DNA of 38,100 nt from Clostridiales bacterium (GCA_012521375.1 JAAYMO010000021.1:1-38100), one strand, 5' to 3'. Shown: positions 10,358 through 22,707, numbered from the stretch's first letter. A program made the numbers and translations. Notes: generated by a model not told the origin, from the sequence alone.

Positions 10358-11152
10358 TTATGCAAATACTAGGCGGTCGCTAAAAATATCCGATGTTTCT
10401 TTTTTACGGAATAATGACATAAGCTTTTCCGGTGTTAAAGAATCCTTATCTTTACCTTCTATATCAAGAACTATTTCCCCTCTATACAGCATTATAAGTC
10501 TGTTTCCCATTTCTATAGCCTTTTTTAGGTTATGGGTTACCATAAGAGTAGTTATATTTTTTTCTTTAATTATTTTATCTGTCAATTGAGCAATTATCTC
10601 AGAAGTCTTAGGGTCTAAAGCCGCCATATGCTCATCTAACAATAATAGACAAGGATTTGTCATTGTAGCCATCAATAATGCCAAGGCTTGCCTTTGACCT
10701 CCTGATAAAAGGCCTACTTTAATATCTAGTTTATCTTCTAAGCCTAGACCTAATATTGACAGACATTGTTTTATATAATTTATTTTATTTTTTTCAATAC
10801 CCCATGAAAAACCAAATCTTCTATTCTTATTTAAAGCCATAGACATATTTTCCAGTACAGTCATAGAAGGTGATGTAGCCATTTTAGGATCTTGAAAAAC
10901 TCTCCCAACCAATTTGCTTATCTTATATTCAGGAGTATTGGTTATTTCCTCTCCATTAAGTTTTATTAAACCTTCATCACAATCCACACTGCCGGATATT
11001 ATATTTAATAGGGTGGATTTTCCTGCACCGTTGCTCCCTATAATAGTTATATAATCGCCCTTTTTTACATTTAGGAATAAGCCTTCAAATAATTTATTTT
11101 CATTTACTGTATCTTTGTTAAATGTTTTATGCAGATTTTGAATTTGTAACAG
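10358..11152 (-). CDS. ABC transporter ATP-binding protein (COG1101-like); start inferred as CTG at 11152
   Basis: ORF track begins at internal GTG 10987, but the frame continues upstream through Walker A (ITIIGSNGAGKSTLLNIISG) to LLQIQNLHKTF; AGGAGG 8 nt before CTG; in-frame TGA two codons upstream. Confidence 0.85.
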   Translation of the reverse strand: MLQIQNLHKTFNKDTVNENKLFEGLFLNVKKGDYITIIGSNGAGKSTLLNIISGSVDCDEGLIKLNGEEITNTPEYKISKLVGRVFQDPKMATSPSMTVLENMSMALNKNRRFGFSWGIEKNKINYIKQCLSILGLGLEDKLDIKVGLLSGGQRQALALLMATMTNPCLLLLDEHMAALDPKTSEIIAQLTDKIIKEKNITTLMVTHNLKKAIEMGNRLIMLYRGEIVLDIEGKDKDSLTPEKLMSLFRKKETSDIFSDRLVFA

Positions 11153-12011
11153 CTTTCACACCTCCTAAATGTAACCTCTTTTTAAATCTTATGTTAATGC
11201 CTCCATTATATATTGTCAGGGCTGTAATAACTATAACCGATGTTATAAGTCTTAAATCAGTAGCAGGTAATCCTGCTTTTAAGGCAGCAGCTATGCTGCC
11301 TTTATAAAGCAGAGAACCTAATATTGCACAAGAAGTTCCAAATTTAATAGGCAAAGCTCTTAATATGGATTCACCCATTATTATAGAAGCTAAACCCATA
11401 ATCAAAACTCCTGTGCCCATGCCAACATCGGAAAATCGTTGATATTGGGCCATTACAGATCCTGATAAAGCAACTAGACCATTAGCCATCATTATCCCTA
11501 ATATTTTTATCAAACCGATATCAATACCCAAAGATGTAACCATATTTGGATTATCTCCAGTGGCTTTTAATATAAAGCCAAACTTTGTTTTAAATATTAT
11601 ATCCAATAATAATTTGACAAAAAAACCTAATACTACTACCACAAGCAAAGGAGGCATATTGGATGAAAAAATAGTCCTTTCATTGAAAAAAGGTGTATTT
11701 GCTTTTCCCATTATCCTAAGGTTAACAGAATACAAAGCCAACATTATCAATATACCTGATAGGAGATTTGGTATTTTAAACTTTACATGCAATACTCCTG
11801 TAATCAAGCCTCCAATCATTCCTGCGATAATAGAAATAATGCAAGCTAACCATGGATTGATGCCCTTTAACAAAAGTATTGCTGTAACAGAAGCACCTAA
11901 TGGAAAAGTGCCATCTACAGACATATCAGGGAAATTTAATATCTTAAATGTTATATATACTCCCAAAGCCATAATACAAAAGATAAATCCCTGCTCTAAC
12001 ACCCCTATCAT
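11127..12011 (-). CDS. ABC transporter permease (COG4120-like)
   Basis: Multi-TM permease GVYITFKILNFPDMSVDGTFPLGA...; gene order with SBP and ATPase. Confidence 0.88.
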   Translation of the reverse strand: MIGVLEQGFIFCIMALGVYITFKILNFPDMSVDGTFPLGASVTAILLLKGINPWLACIISIIAGMIGGLITGVLHVKFKIPNLLSGILIMLALYSVNLRIMGKANTPFFNERTIFSSNMPPLLVVVVLGFFVKLLLDIIFKTKFGFILKATGDNPNMVTSLGIDIGLIKILGIMMANGLVALSGSVMAQYQRFSDVGMGTGVLIMGLASIIMGESILRALPIKFGTSCAILGSLLYKGSIAAALKAGLPATDLRLITSVIVITALTIYNGGINIRFKKRLHLGGVKAVTNSKSA

Positions 12012-13042
12012 TTTGACGCACCATCCCTTATGACTTCTGCTCTGTTCATAATATCGTCAGGAATTGCTAAGTTTAGTTTTTCTGCTACATCTGCGTTTAT
12101 GGTAAGGGTTGTATCCTTTAATGTTTCTATAGGCATATCAGAGGGTTTTGCCCCATTCAATACTTCAAAAGCCATAAGGCCTGTTTGGTAACCTAATTTA
12201 TAGTAATCTATTCCTTCAGTAGCAAGTGCGCCATTTTCAACCTGGCCTTTTTCGGCACCAATGACAGGTACATTTTTTGCTATACACTTTTCAGATATAA
12301 TTGCCATGGATGAAGCTATCATATTATCTGTTGGAACATAAAGAACCTGAATCTTATCAATAATAGAATCAAGAACTTGTGGTACTTCATTGGTACTTGT
12401 AACACCGCTGGATATTATTTCAAGGCCGTATTTTTTAGAAAGCTCTTTTGCCATTTCCAATTGAATTTCAGAATTTCTCTCGCTGGTATTGTATATTATT
12501 CCTACATTTTTTGCATCAGGTACCAATTTCTTAAGAAGCTCAAATTGCTTATCCATAGGAGCTGCATCGCTAGTTCCTGTAACATTAGTACCTGGCTTCT
12601 CCAATGATTCTGCCAAACCTGCATCTACTGGATCAGTGACAGCTGTTATCAATATGGGTATGTCTTTTGTTGCATTAAATGCTGCCTGGGCTGCAGGTGT
12701 TGCAATAGCAAATATCATATCTTTTTTGCTATTTACGAAATTCTGAGCAATGGTTTGAGCTGTAGGAATATCACCCTGGGCATTTTGGAAATCTATTTTA
12801 ATATTTTCACCATCATTCAAGCCTTTTGAAGCCAATGCATCAATAAAGCCTTGTCTTGCAGAATCCAAAGCCGGATGTTCAACTATTTGGGTTATTCCTA
12901 TTTCTACGGGTTTGTTTGATTGAGTTGTAGATTCTGAATTTTGATCTTTTCCTGTCACAGTTTGACTACTGCATCCAACTAGCAGTGAAAAAATCAATAA
13001 AAGAACTACAAAAAGAATTGAAGATTTTTGTTTTACTACCAT
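12008..13042 (-). CDS. ABC transporter substrate-binding lipoprotein (COG2984-like); start at ATG 13042 preferred over TTG 13057
   Basis: Lipobox LLVGCSS; VEIGITQIVEHPALDSARQGFIDAL; GGAGG positioned before ATG 13042. Confidence 0.9.
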   Translation of the reverse strand: MVVKQKSSILFVVLLLIFSLLVGCSSQTVTGKDQNSESTTQSNKPVEIGITQIVEHPALDSARQGFIDALASKGLNDGENIKIDFQNAQGDIPTAQTIAQNFVNSKKDMIFAIATPAAQAAFNATKDIPILITAVTDPVDAGLAESLEKPGTNVTGTSDAAPMDKQFELLKKLVPDAKNVGIIYNTSERNSEIQLEMAKELSKKYGLEIISSGVTSTNEVPQVLDSIIDKIQVLYVPTDNMIASSMAIISEKCIAKNVPVIGAEKGQVENGALATEGIDYYKLGYQTGLMAFEVLNGAKPSDMPIETLKDTTLTINADVAEKLNLAIPDDIMNRAEVIRDGASK

Positions 13043-13269
13043 ACTACCATCCTCCAATTATGATATATTATTTTTAGTTATAAAAACTGACCTTGATAGC
13101 CAGTTTTTTTCTGAGTAATACTGATTACTACCATTCTACAAATCTACATTTTGCATACTTAATTATGCTTTAAAAACTGTATATGGTTATATAATACTTA
13201 TGAATAAAATATGAATATGATTTTATATTATAATTTAAAATTTGTCAATCATTTATTGTTACAATAATA

Positions 13270-13686
13270 TTACAAATCAGGAATTGCTCTATGAGCCAGT
13301 CCTATTACTACATCATTTAGATATAATAATCCCATACTCATAAATATACATATACTTAAATGTTCTCCGGATCTAGCAATACCTATTTTTCCTCCTATGT
13401 TATAGCCGCTTGCTTTCATGCCTATTTGCATCAATGCTTCTCTTGTTGCGCCGGCTACAGCTCCTTCGTGGACATGACATTCTTTTATTATACCACTTCT
13501 CTTTGCAGCTACTACTGCTCTTTCAATAATTTTAGGAATTGAAGTATTAAAATCTCCTCCTATATCCACTGCTGCTGCATGAATATTTTTCTTTTTTAAT
13601 TCCTTAATCAAAGCTTCTTCTGAAGTTCTTGTAGATATAGCCATACTGATAGAAGCTTTAGCAACATCTGAACTATCATAGGTCAT
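13270..13686 (-). CDS. hutP: HutP-family RNA-binding antiterminator
   Basis: HVHEGAVAGATREALMQIGMKASGYNIGGKIGIARSG...; GGAGG before ATG 13686. Confidence 0.8.
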   Translation of the reverse strand: MTYDSSDVAKASISMAISTRTSEEALIKELKKKNIHAAAVDIGGDFNTSIPKIIERAVVAAKRSGIIKECHVHEGAVAGATREALMQIGMKASGYNIGGKIGIARSGEHLSICIFMSMGLLYLNDVVIGLAHRAIPDL

Positions 13687-13755
13687 AATTATAACCTCCA
13701 TATAAAAAATTATCTTTACTTAAGTTTAATGCTTTTTAGCAAAAAAATAAAGGAA

Positions 13756-13779
13756 AAGGTTTCTGTATGAAACAGAAAC
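13756..13779 (-). terminator. Terminator downstream of gyrB
   Basis: Minus strand AGGTTTCTG-tttcat-ACAGAAACCT followed by TTCC/T-rich sequence. Confidence 0.8.
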
Positions 13780-13784
13780 CTACA

Positions 13785-16000
<2,216 letters not shown>

Positions 16001-16031
16001 TAAGATCCCTCCACTTATTATAACCTTTTAA

Positions 16032-17147
16032 TTACTTTCTGTATACTTTTCCATTTCTTACATTATAAACACTATAATTTACATCATTTACTAGATGTAA
16101 ACTTTCAAAATCTGTGCAAGTAAGTATAACCTGAACATTTTTTATAAATGAAATTAAAAAACTCTGCCTTGTTTTATCCAGTTCGGAAAAAACATCATCC
16201 AGCAATAGAATTGGCCATGAACCTTTTTCATCTTTAATATATTCTACTTCTGAAAGTTTCAAAGATAAAAGAACAGACCTTTGCTGACCTTGAGAACCGT
16301 AATTTCTAACTTCTTTATCATTTATATAAATAATCAATTCATCTCTGTGAGGTCCATAATTGGTAAAGCTCCTTCTCATATCCAAGGATCTGGATTCTAA
16401 TAATTTTTTATAAAATTCCTCTTTAATATCTTTTATATCCTTATCATCACTTATAAAAGACAGATATTTAATCTTTAGATTTTCTTTACCTCCGGATAAT
16501 TCTTTATTTATCTCTCTTGCTTTTTTATCGATAATTTTTGTAAATAATTGCCTTTCTTTTATCAGCCTGGAACCGTATTCCACTAATTGATTATCCCATA
16601 CATCTAAAACTTTTTCTATTGATTTATTGTTTTTATCGCTGGATAACAAAAAATTTCTCTGAGACAAAACTTTTAGATATTGGTTTAAACAATAATAATA
16701 TTTTGGTTTTGCTTGAGATAGTAGTGAATCAATAAACTTTCTTCTTTCTGAGGGACCATCTTTTATTATTTTTATATGATCAGGAGAAAAAATCACAGAA
16801 TTTAGGTTGCCTATTATATCGCTTAATTTATTCAACCTGGTTCCATTGATTTTTATCTGTTTGCTTTTATTCCTTTTCAATACATAATCAATATCATATT
16901 TATAATTATTTTTTGTAAATTTGATGGAAACTCGGGCAGTGTTTTCATCAAATTTAACTAGTTCATTGTATCTGTTTGTTCTGTGAGATTTTCCCATTGT
17001 AAGTAAATAAACTGCCTCAATTATATTTGTTTTTCCTTGGGCATTATCACCATAAAAAATATTCAGGCCTGGATGTAATTCTATATATTGTTCTCCATAA
17101 TTTCTAAAATTTAGCAAAAAAATACTTTCTATATTCAATAAAAGCAC
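16032..17147 (-). CDS. recF: DNA replication/repair protein RecF
   Basis: GDNAQGKTNIIEAVYLL Walker A; LLLDDVFSELD. Confidence 0.97.
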   Translation of the reverse strand: MLLLNIESIFLLNFRNYGEQYIELHPGLNIFYGDNAQGKTNIIEAVYLLTMGKSHRTNRYNELVKFDENTARVSIKFTKNNYKYDIDYVLKRNKSKQIKINGTRLNKLSDIIGNLNSVIFSPDHIKIIKDGPSERRKFIDSLLSQAKPKYYYCLNQYLKVLSQRNFLLSSDKNNKSIEKVLDVWDNQLVEYGSRLIKERQLFTKIIDKKAREINKELSGGKENLKIKYLSFISDDKDIKDIKEEFYKKLLESRSLDMRRSFTNYGPHRDELIIYINDKEVRNYGSQGQQRSVLLSLKLSEVEYIKDEKGSWPILLLDDVFSELDKTRQSFLISFIKNVQVILTCTDFESLHLVNDVNYSVYNVRNGKVYRK

Positions 17148-17157
17148 TCCCTGACAG

Positions 17158-17373
17158 TTAGACTATCTTATACTTACTTCCGTCAAACTCAATTACATCA
17201 TTAACTTTTAACTTCTTCCCTCTTGATTTTTCCACATTTCCATTTACTAAAACTCTACCCTCTTGAATGACATTTTTTGCTTCTCCCCCTGTATTAACCA
17301 AACCTGTAAATTTAAGAAATTGATCCAGTTTTATATATTCTGTTTTTATATTTACTTCAAACAAACCATTCAC
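17158..17373 (-). CDS. yaaA: S4-domain protein YaaA
   Basis: LDQFLKFTGLVNTGGEAKNVIQEGRVLVNG S4 motif between dnaN and recF. Confidence 0.93.
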   Translation of the reverse strand: MNGLFEVNIKTEYIKLDQFLKFTGLVNTGGEAKNVIQEGRVLVNGNVEKSRGKKLKVNDVIEFDGSKYKIV

Positions 17374-17379
17374 CTTCTT

Positions 17380-18471
17380 CTATCTTCTGCGTACCGGTAA
17401 AACCAAATATAAAAATTCTTGATCCTTTAATGGCTTTATAATACTCGGACTTACACTGGTTGTGAACTCTACAGTTATCTCATCATTGTTTATTACTTTT
17501 AGAGCATCCATCAAATATCTGGGATTAAATGCTATTTCAATATCTTCTCCAGTCTTCGAAATACTTATTTCTTCATGTACATCTCCATGTTCACTGTTGG
17601 ATTTAATACTCATTGTATCTTCATATATTTCTAATTTTATACTATTATTGGATTCTCTAGCAAATAAAGCAGCTCTATCACATGCATTCATAAAATTATT
17701 TTTATTTATTGTAATCTTAGTCTTGTATTCTGTAGGAAGAAGCTGTTTATAGTTTATAAATTCTCCTTCTAGAAGTCTTGAAACAACAGTAGTATTACCG
17801 ATGTGGAATAATATTTGATTCCTTGATATAAAAATATTTACAGGATCTTCACTTTCATCTAATATTTTTGATATTTCTAACAAGGTCTTGCCCGGGATTA
17901 CCGCTTTAAAATTTTGGTCATTTAGAGCGCTTGCAACTCTTACAGCCATTCTAAATCCATCTAATGCTACCATAGTTACAGTACTTCCATCTACTTCCAT
18001 AAGTACACCCGTTAGTATTGGTCTTATCTCATCATTGGAAACTGCAAAAATAGTCTGCTTTATCATTTCTTTAAAAGTTGAATTTGTTAAACTTATACCT
18101 TGTTCTCTTCCAACATTAGGTAGTTCAGGAAATTCTTCCGCAGATAAAGATAAAACCTTGGCTTGAGAATTTTCACTCTTTATGTAAACAAAATTATCTT
18201 TAGTTTCTATTTCAACGTCCGAATCTGGCAACTTTCTAACTATTTCTCCAATTAATTTAGCCGAAATAACTGTTTTACCCTGTTCTATAACATCTACATC
18301 TAAAGTGGTTTCTATACCCATTTCAAGATCTGTTGAAATCAGTGTAAGTTTTCCATTTTTTGCTTGAAAAAGAATACCTTCTAAAATAGGAAGAGTTGTT
18401 TTCGAAGGTACAGATTTCTGAACTATATTTATACATTCGAGTAAATCGGATTTGTTTGTTATAATTCTCAT
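17380..18471 (-). CDS. dnaN: DNA polymerase III beta sliding clamp
   Basis: Full DnaN; C-terminal LYLVLPVR. Confidence 0.98.
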   Translation of the reverse strand: MRIITNKSDLLECINIVQKSVPSKTTLPILEGILFQAKNGKLTLISTDLEMGIETTLDVDVIEQGKTVISAKLIGEIVRKLPDSDVEIETKDNFVYIKSENSQAKVLSLSAEEFPELPNVGREQGISLTNSTFKEMIKQTIFAVSNDEIRPILTGVLMEVDGSTVTMVALDGFRMAVRVASALNDQNFKAVIPGKTLLEISKILDESEDPVNIFISRNQILFHIGNTTVVSRLLEGEFINYKQLLPTEYKTKITINKNNFMNACDRAALFARESNNSIKLEIYEDTMSIKSNSEHGDVHEEISISKTGEDIEIAFNPRYLMDALKVINNDEITVEFTTSVSPSIIKPLKDQEFLYLVLPVRRR

Positions 18472-18472
18472 T

Positions 18473-18545
18473 TGTGGATAACCCCCATTATCTTTTTATT
18501 TAATAATTAATATAAATAATATTATTAGTAATAGTAGTAGGTCCT
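18473..18545. promoter_or_regulatory. oriC (incC-like): Second oriC module: DnaA-trio/AT-rich unwinding element plus DnaA box
   Basis: TGTGGATAA (perfect DnaA box, minus) 18473..18481; AT-only tract; TAG-TAA-TAG-TAG-TAG 18526..18540 (reads 3'-GAT-GAT-GAT-AAT-GAT) next to GC-rich GGTCCTG. Confidence 0.75.
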
Positions 18546-18700
18546 GTTAATTTGTTAAAAAGTTAAAACAAAAGCCATATAATTACTTTTTGTTTGTTGA
18601 TATTCTGTTGAAAAATGAGAAATAAAAAGTGCATATTAAAAAATATAATATTCTGCCAATTTAAATATCTACATTATATTATCAGCTTATAAACAACTTA

Positions 18701-20035
18701 TTAAGAGCTTTCAATTTTTTTTGTAAGGTCATTGATAATATTTTTCAATTCCGGGTCTATTTCCAAGTCAGACGATATCTTATCATATGCGTGTAGGATT
18801 GTAGTATGATCTCTACCAAATTCTTCACCTATTTTTGGAAGAGATAAGTCTGTTAACTCTCTACAAAGATACATAGCTATTTGCCTTGGATATACGATTG
18901 ATTTTGTTCTTTTTTTTGCAGTAAAGTCTTCTATTTTAATATTGAAAAATTCTGCTACTTTTTCTTTGATAAGGTCCGGAGTTATAAATTTAGGTTTTGT
19001 ATTAGATATTATATCTTTCAATGCTTCAATAGCTAATTCTTCATTTATTTCCCTGTTAGTCAACGAAGAATATGCAACTATCCTTATTAAAGCTCCTTCC
19101 AATTCCCTTATATTTGATAATATTTTTTTAGCAATATAAATCAACACTTCATCTGGTACTACAAGATTTTCAAGCTTAGCTTTTTTCTTTAGAATGGCTA
19201 TTCTAGTTTCCAGATCCGGAGGTTGTATATCTGCGATTAATCCCCATTCAAATCTGGATCTGAGCCTGTCCTCAAGAGTAGGAATCTCTTTTGGCGGTCT
19301 ATCGCTTGAAATAATAATTTGTTTATTTGCTTCATATAAAGAGTTGAAGGTGTGGAAAAATTCTTCTTGAGTTCTTTCTTTGCCAGCAATAAATTGAATA
19401 TCATCGATAAGAAGTATATCGATATTTCTATATTTGTTTCTGAATTCAATATTTCTGTCATCTCGTATTGAATTAATCAACTCATTTGTAAAAGTTTCTG
19501 AAGATACATATACAACTTTGGTTTTTTTGTTTTGGCTTAGAACGTAATGACCTATGGCATGCATAAGGTGAGTCTTTCCTAATCCTACTCCTCCGTATAT
19601 AAATAGTGGGTTATAAGCTTTTGCAGGTGATTCGGCTACTGCAACGGAAGCTGCATGAGCTAATCTATTACTGTTTCCTATGACAAAGGTATCAAAAGTA
19701 TATCTGGGATTTAAGGAAGTATTTGATACTTCTTCCCCTTCTCTTTTACCTGTGGATATATCGTTGTTTTCCGTATCCGTATCATCTTTGTTAAGTGTAA
19801 ATTTTAAATCCATATACTTAGAAGTAACTTGTTTCAAAGCATTTTTTATAAGAGTAGCATATCTTGTTTCTATGATTCCTTTGGTAAAATCATCAGGAAC
19901 ATGTAATAATATGGTATTATCTTTTATCATTAAGGGAGTTATGGATTTAAGCCAAGTATTAAAGCTTACTTCTGTTAACTCAACTTTGATAATATCTAGG
20001 GTTTTATCCCATATTTCGTTCTTCTGGGAGTTCAT
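18701..20035 (-). CDS. dnaA: Chromosomal replication initiator DnaA
   Basis: [32 protein letters not shown] signature. Confidence 0.99.
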   Translation of the reverse strand: MNSQKNEIWDKTLDIIKVELTEVSFNTWLKSITPLMIKDNTILLHVPDDFTKGIIETRYATLIKNALKQVTSKYMDLKFTLNKDDTDTENNDISTGKREGEEVSNTSLNPRYTFDTFVIGNSNRLAHAASVAVAESPAKAYNPLFIYGGVGLGKTHLMHAIGHYVLSQNKKTKVVYVSSETFTNELINSIRDDRNIEFRNKYRNIDILLIDDIQFIAGKERTQEEFFHTFNSLYEANKQIIISSDRPPKEIPTLEDRLRSRFEWGLIADIQPPDLETRIAILKKKAKLENLVVPDEVLIYIAKKILSNIRELEGALIRIVAYSSLTNREINEELAIEALKDIISNTKPKFITPDLIKEKVAEFFNIKIEDFTAKKRTKSIVYPRQIAMYLCRELTDLSLPKIGEEFGRDHTTILHAYDKISSDLEIDPELKNIINDLTKKIESS

Positions 20036-20144
20036 TTCAATCCTCCTTATGATTCTTACTTATGTGTACACAATAAATTACAAGTTGTGCAAATTATTGT
20101 GAATAAAATATTGATAATATGTTAATATAAAAATGTAGAATTAT

Positions 20145-20374
20145 TTGTCCACAAATTGGGCAAAAAAATATTAACATTTTCCACCGAAAAACTTAATTGA
20201 TTTTATTAGATTATTGACTGTAATTATAAAAATAATACACAAAATATATTAGTTATACACAAATTTATACACAATTTGTGTATAATGAAATAAAACTTGA
20301 AGTTATACACAGTTGTAAACTAATATTAACAAATTAAGAAGGAGAATTCAATTGAATTTCAAAAGTTATCCACA
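20145..20374. promoter_or_regulatory. oriC: oriC DnaA-box cluster (dnaA-rpmH intergenic)
   Basis: TTGTCCACA 20145..20153; TTATACACA 20253..20261, 20265..20273, 20303..20311; TGTGTATAA 20277..20285; TTATCCACA 20366..20374. Confidence 0.92.
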
Positions 20375-20428
20375 GCAAAAAATCTTTTTATTATTTCCTA
20401 TTGTTACGTAAGATTTATTTTATATTTC

Positions 20429-20457
20429 TTGACAGTAAATATTAATATATATATAAT
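20429..20457 (+). promoter_or_regulatory. Sigma-A promoter for rpmH
   Basis: TTGACA-17nt-TATAAT. Confidence 0.85.
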
Positions 20458-20525
20458 TTTATTGTATGGTGGCATATTATGCTTTGTGCATGCTCATATA
20501 ATCGTATCCACTAGGGGGTGTAGCA

Positions 20526-20660
20526 GTGAAAAGAACATATCAACCAAAGGTTAAACAACGTAAGAGAGTTCATGGTTTTAGAGCAAGAATGAGAACATTG
20601 AGTGGTAGACAAGTTCTAAAAAGAAGAAGAAGAAAAGGTAGAAAGAGATTAACAGTATAA
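20526..20660 (+). CDS. rpmH: 50S ribosomal protein L34 (absent from supplied ORF track)
   Basis: GTG start; [44 protein letters not shown]. Confidence 0.98.
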   Translation: MKRTYQPKVKQRKRVHGFRARMRTLSGRQVLKRRRRKGRKRLTV

Positions 20661-20711
20661 GGCCGCTTATTGTGGCCTTTTTCTCTACGTGCCCCGGTAT
20701 GGAGGATGAGT

Positions 20712-21062
20712 ATGAAAGACTCCGAAAGAATAAAGAAAAGTTATTTGTTTAAAAAGGTATATTCTTATGGAAAGTATTATGCAGAGAGCTGTCTAGTGCT
20801 ATATGTTTTAAAGGGTGACGAAGATATCAACAAAGTAGGTTTTTCTGTAAGTAAAAAGATTGGTAAAAGCGTTAAAAGGAATCGTGTTAAAAGATTGATG
20901 AAAGAAAATTATAGAAAGCTTAGCGGAAAAATAAAAAAGGGATATCTTTTAGTCTTTGCAGCAAGGCCTAAGAGCAGTGAGGCAGATTATTATGGGATCG
21001 AAAAAGAAATGATAAATGCTTTGAAGAGAGCAAGGCTCTTTAAGGAAGATGTAAAAAAGTGA
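20712..21062 (+). CDS. rnpA: Ribonuclease P protein component (start ATG 20712)
   Basis: [27 protein letters not shown] signature; ggagg SD before ATG. Confidence 0.96.
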   Translation: MKDSERIKKSYLFKKVYSYGKYYAESCLVLYVLKGDEDINKVGFSVSKKIGKSVKRNRVKRLMKENYRKLSGKIKKGYLLVFAARPKSSEADYYGIEKEMINALKRARLFKEDVKK

Positions 21063-21268
21063 AGTATGTTATTGTTTTTTTTATAAAATTGTACCAAGTG
21101 GTTATATCTCCCATAAGCCCCGGCAAATGTCGTTTTATTCCCAGTTGTTCTAATTATACAATTGAAGCAGTAAAAAAATATGGAAGTATAAAAGGAATAA
21201 TTATGGGAATAAAGAGGATGATGAAATGTCATCCATTTAATCCGGGAGGGTATGATCCAGTGCCATGA
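21059..21268 (+). CDS. yidD: Membrane protein insertion efficiency factor YidD
   Basis: [36 protein letters not shown] overlap with rnpA. Confidence 0.95.
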   Translation: MKYVIVFFIKLYQVVISPISPGKCRFIPSCSNYTIEAVKKYGSIKGIIMGIKRMMKCHPFNPGGYDPVP

Positions 21269-21357
21269 ATATGTTAAAATTTATTTAATAGTTCTGAATT
21301 CTATTAGCAATCATTTTAATATTGTAAACCTAGACTAAATAATTAGGGGGAGATTTT

Positions 21358-22023
21358 TTGTTAGATGTAATTTCAAGACCTTTCGGTGCCTTACTAAGGA
21401 TAATATTCGATTTTACAGGGAATTATGGATATTCCATAATTTTGTTTACAATTCTCACTAGAATACTTTTGTTGCCAATAAACATTAAACAAACCCAATC
21501 AACAAAGAAAATGAATGAGTTAAACCCAAAAATGAAAGAGATACAAACAAAGTATAAGAATAACCCGGAAAAGATGAACCAAGAGTTAATGAATTTATAC
21601 AAAGAACACAATTATAACCCAGCTTCAGGCTGCTTACCAGCTCTAATCCAGATTCCTATAATAATAGCTTTGTTTGGTGTTTTACATAATCCTACCAAAT
21701 TTGTATTTACCCCTGAAGAATTCGATGCAATAGCTAAAGGTTTTTGGTGGCTTGCTGATTTGGGTAAACCAGATAAAATGTATATTCTTCCTATTTTAGC
21801 AGCAGGCACCACTTATTTACAAACTGCAATGCTTACTACAAAAGGAAATGTAGATTCTTCCATGAAAACTATGAATATTGTAATGCCGTTGATGATAGGT
21901 TATTTTACAATTAAATTCCCTTCAGGAATTGCTTTATACTGGGTAGTAGGTAATATATTCACTATTATTCAACAATATTTAATGAAAGGTAAGGCGCTAG
22001 GCAGTAAGGGAGGCGAAAAATAG
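21358..22023 (+). CDS. yidC: Membrane protein insertase YidC/OxaA
   Basis: GNYGYSIILFTILTRILLLPINIKQTQSTKKMNELNPKMKEIQ; SGCLPALIQIPI. Confidence 0.96.
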   Translation: MLDVISRPFGALLRIIFDFTGNYGYSIILFTILTRILLLPINIKQTQSTKKMNELNPKMKEIQTKYKNNPEKMNQELMNLYKEHNYNPASGCLPALIQIPIIIALFGVLHNPTKFVFTPEEFDAIAKGFWWLADLGKPDKMYILPILAAGTTYLQTAMLTTKGNVDSSMKTMNIVMPLMIGYFTIKFPSGIALYWVVGNIFTIIQQYLMKGKALGSKGGEK

Positions 22024-22707
22024 ATGAAATGCGTTGAGAGATCCGCTAAAACAATAGAAGAGGCCGTTGATCTAGCTTTGAAGGACCTGAATTTGACCAA
22101 GGATAAGGTAGATATAGAGGTTTTGGAGCAGCCTAGCAAAGGTTTATTTGGATTAATAGGAGGCAAACCCGCAAAGGTAAAAGTATGTGTTAAAGAAGAA
22201 GAAAAAAAAGATGAGATAAAAGAGCTGATAAAGAAGGATAGTGCAGAAGATAAAAAAAAAGAAAAAGAAATTGCTTACAGATTTTTAAGAGAAGTGCTTG
22301 ATTCCATGGATATAAAAGCGGAGATAAAGATAAAATATACAGAAACAGGTCTTTATATAAATCTTATAGGACCGAGGATGGGAATTGTAATAGGCAAAAG
22401 AGGTCAAACATTAGACGCTTTGCAATATCTTACAAGCTTGGTTGTTAACAAAAATAGAGGCAAGGATGGATATGTCAGGATAATTTTGGATACGGCAAAC
22501 TATAGGAAAAAAAGGGAGGAAACTCTGATAAGGCTTGCTAACCGTTTAGCAGATAAAGTTGAAAGGTCAAGAAAGAAAATTGAACTGGAGCCGATGAATC
22601 CCTATGAAAGAAGGATAATACATTCTACTTTGCAAAATCACCCTGGAGTATTTACATATAGTGAAGGGGAAGAGCCAAATAGAAAGGTTATTATTGCTTG
22701 CAAGTAA
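22024..22707 (+). CDS. jag: RNA-binding protein Jag/KhpB (Jag-N, KH, R3H)
   Basis: MGIVIGKRGQTLDALQYL KH motif; R3H MNPYERRIIHSTLQ. Confidence 0.95.
   Translation: MKCVERSAKTIEEAVDLALKDLNLTKDKVDIEVLEQPSKGLFGLIGGKPAKVKVCVKEEEKKDEIKELIKKDSAEDKKKEKEIAYRFLREVLDSMDIKAEIKIKYTETGLYINLIGPRMGIVIGKRGQTLDALQYLTSLVVNKNRGKDGYVRIILDTANYRKKREETLIRLANRLADKVERSRKKIELEPMNPYERRIIHSTLQNHPGVFTYSEGEEPNRKVIIACK

Noticed and set aside
11560-12033. 157-aa ORF on + strand
   Set aside because: Antisense shadow of the ABC permease
13042-13250. Possible T-box leader before the COG2984-type ABC operon
   Set aside because: No AGGGTGGNACCGCG-like T-box sequence; retained only as a generic attenuator candidate
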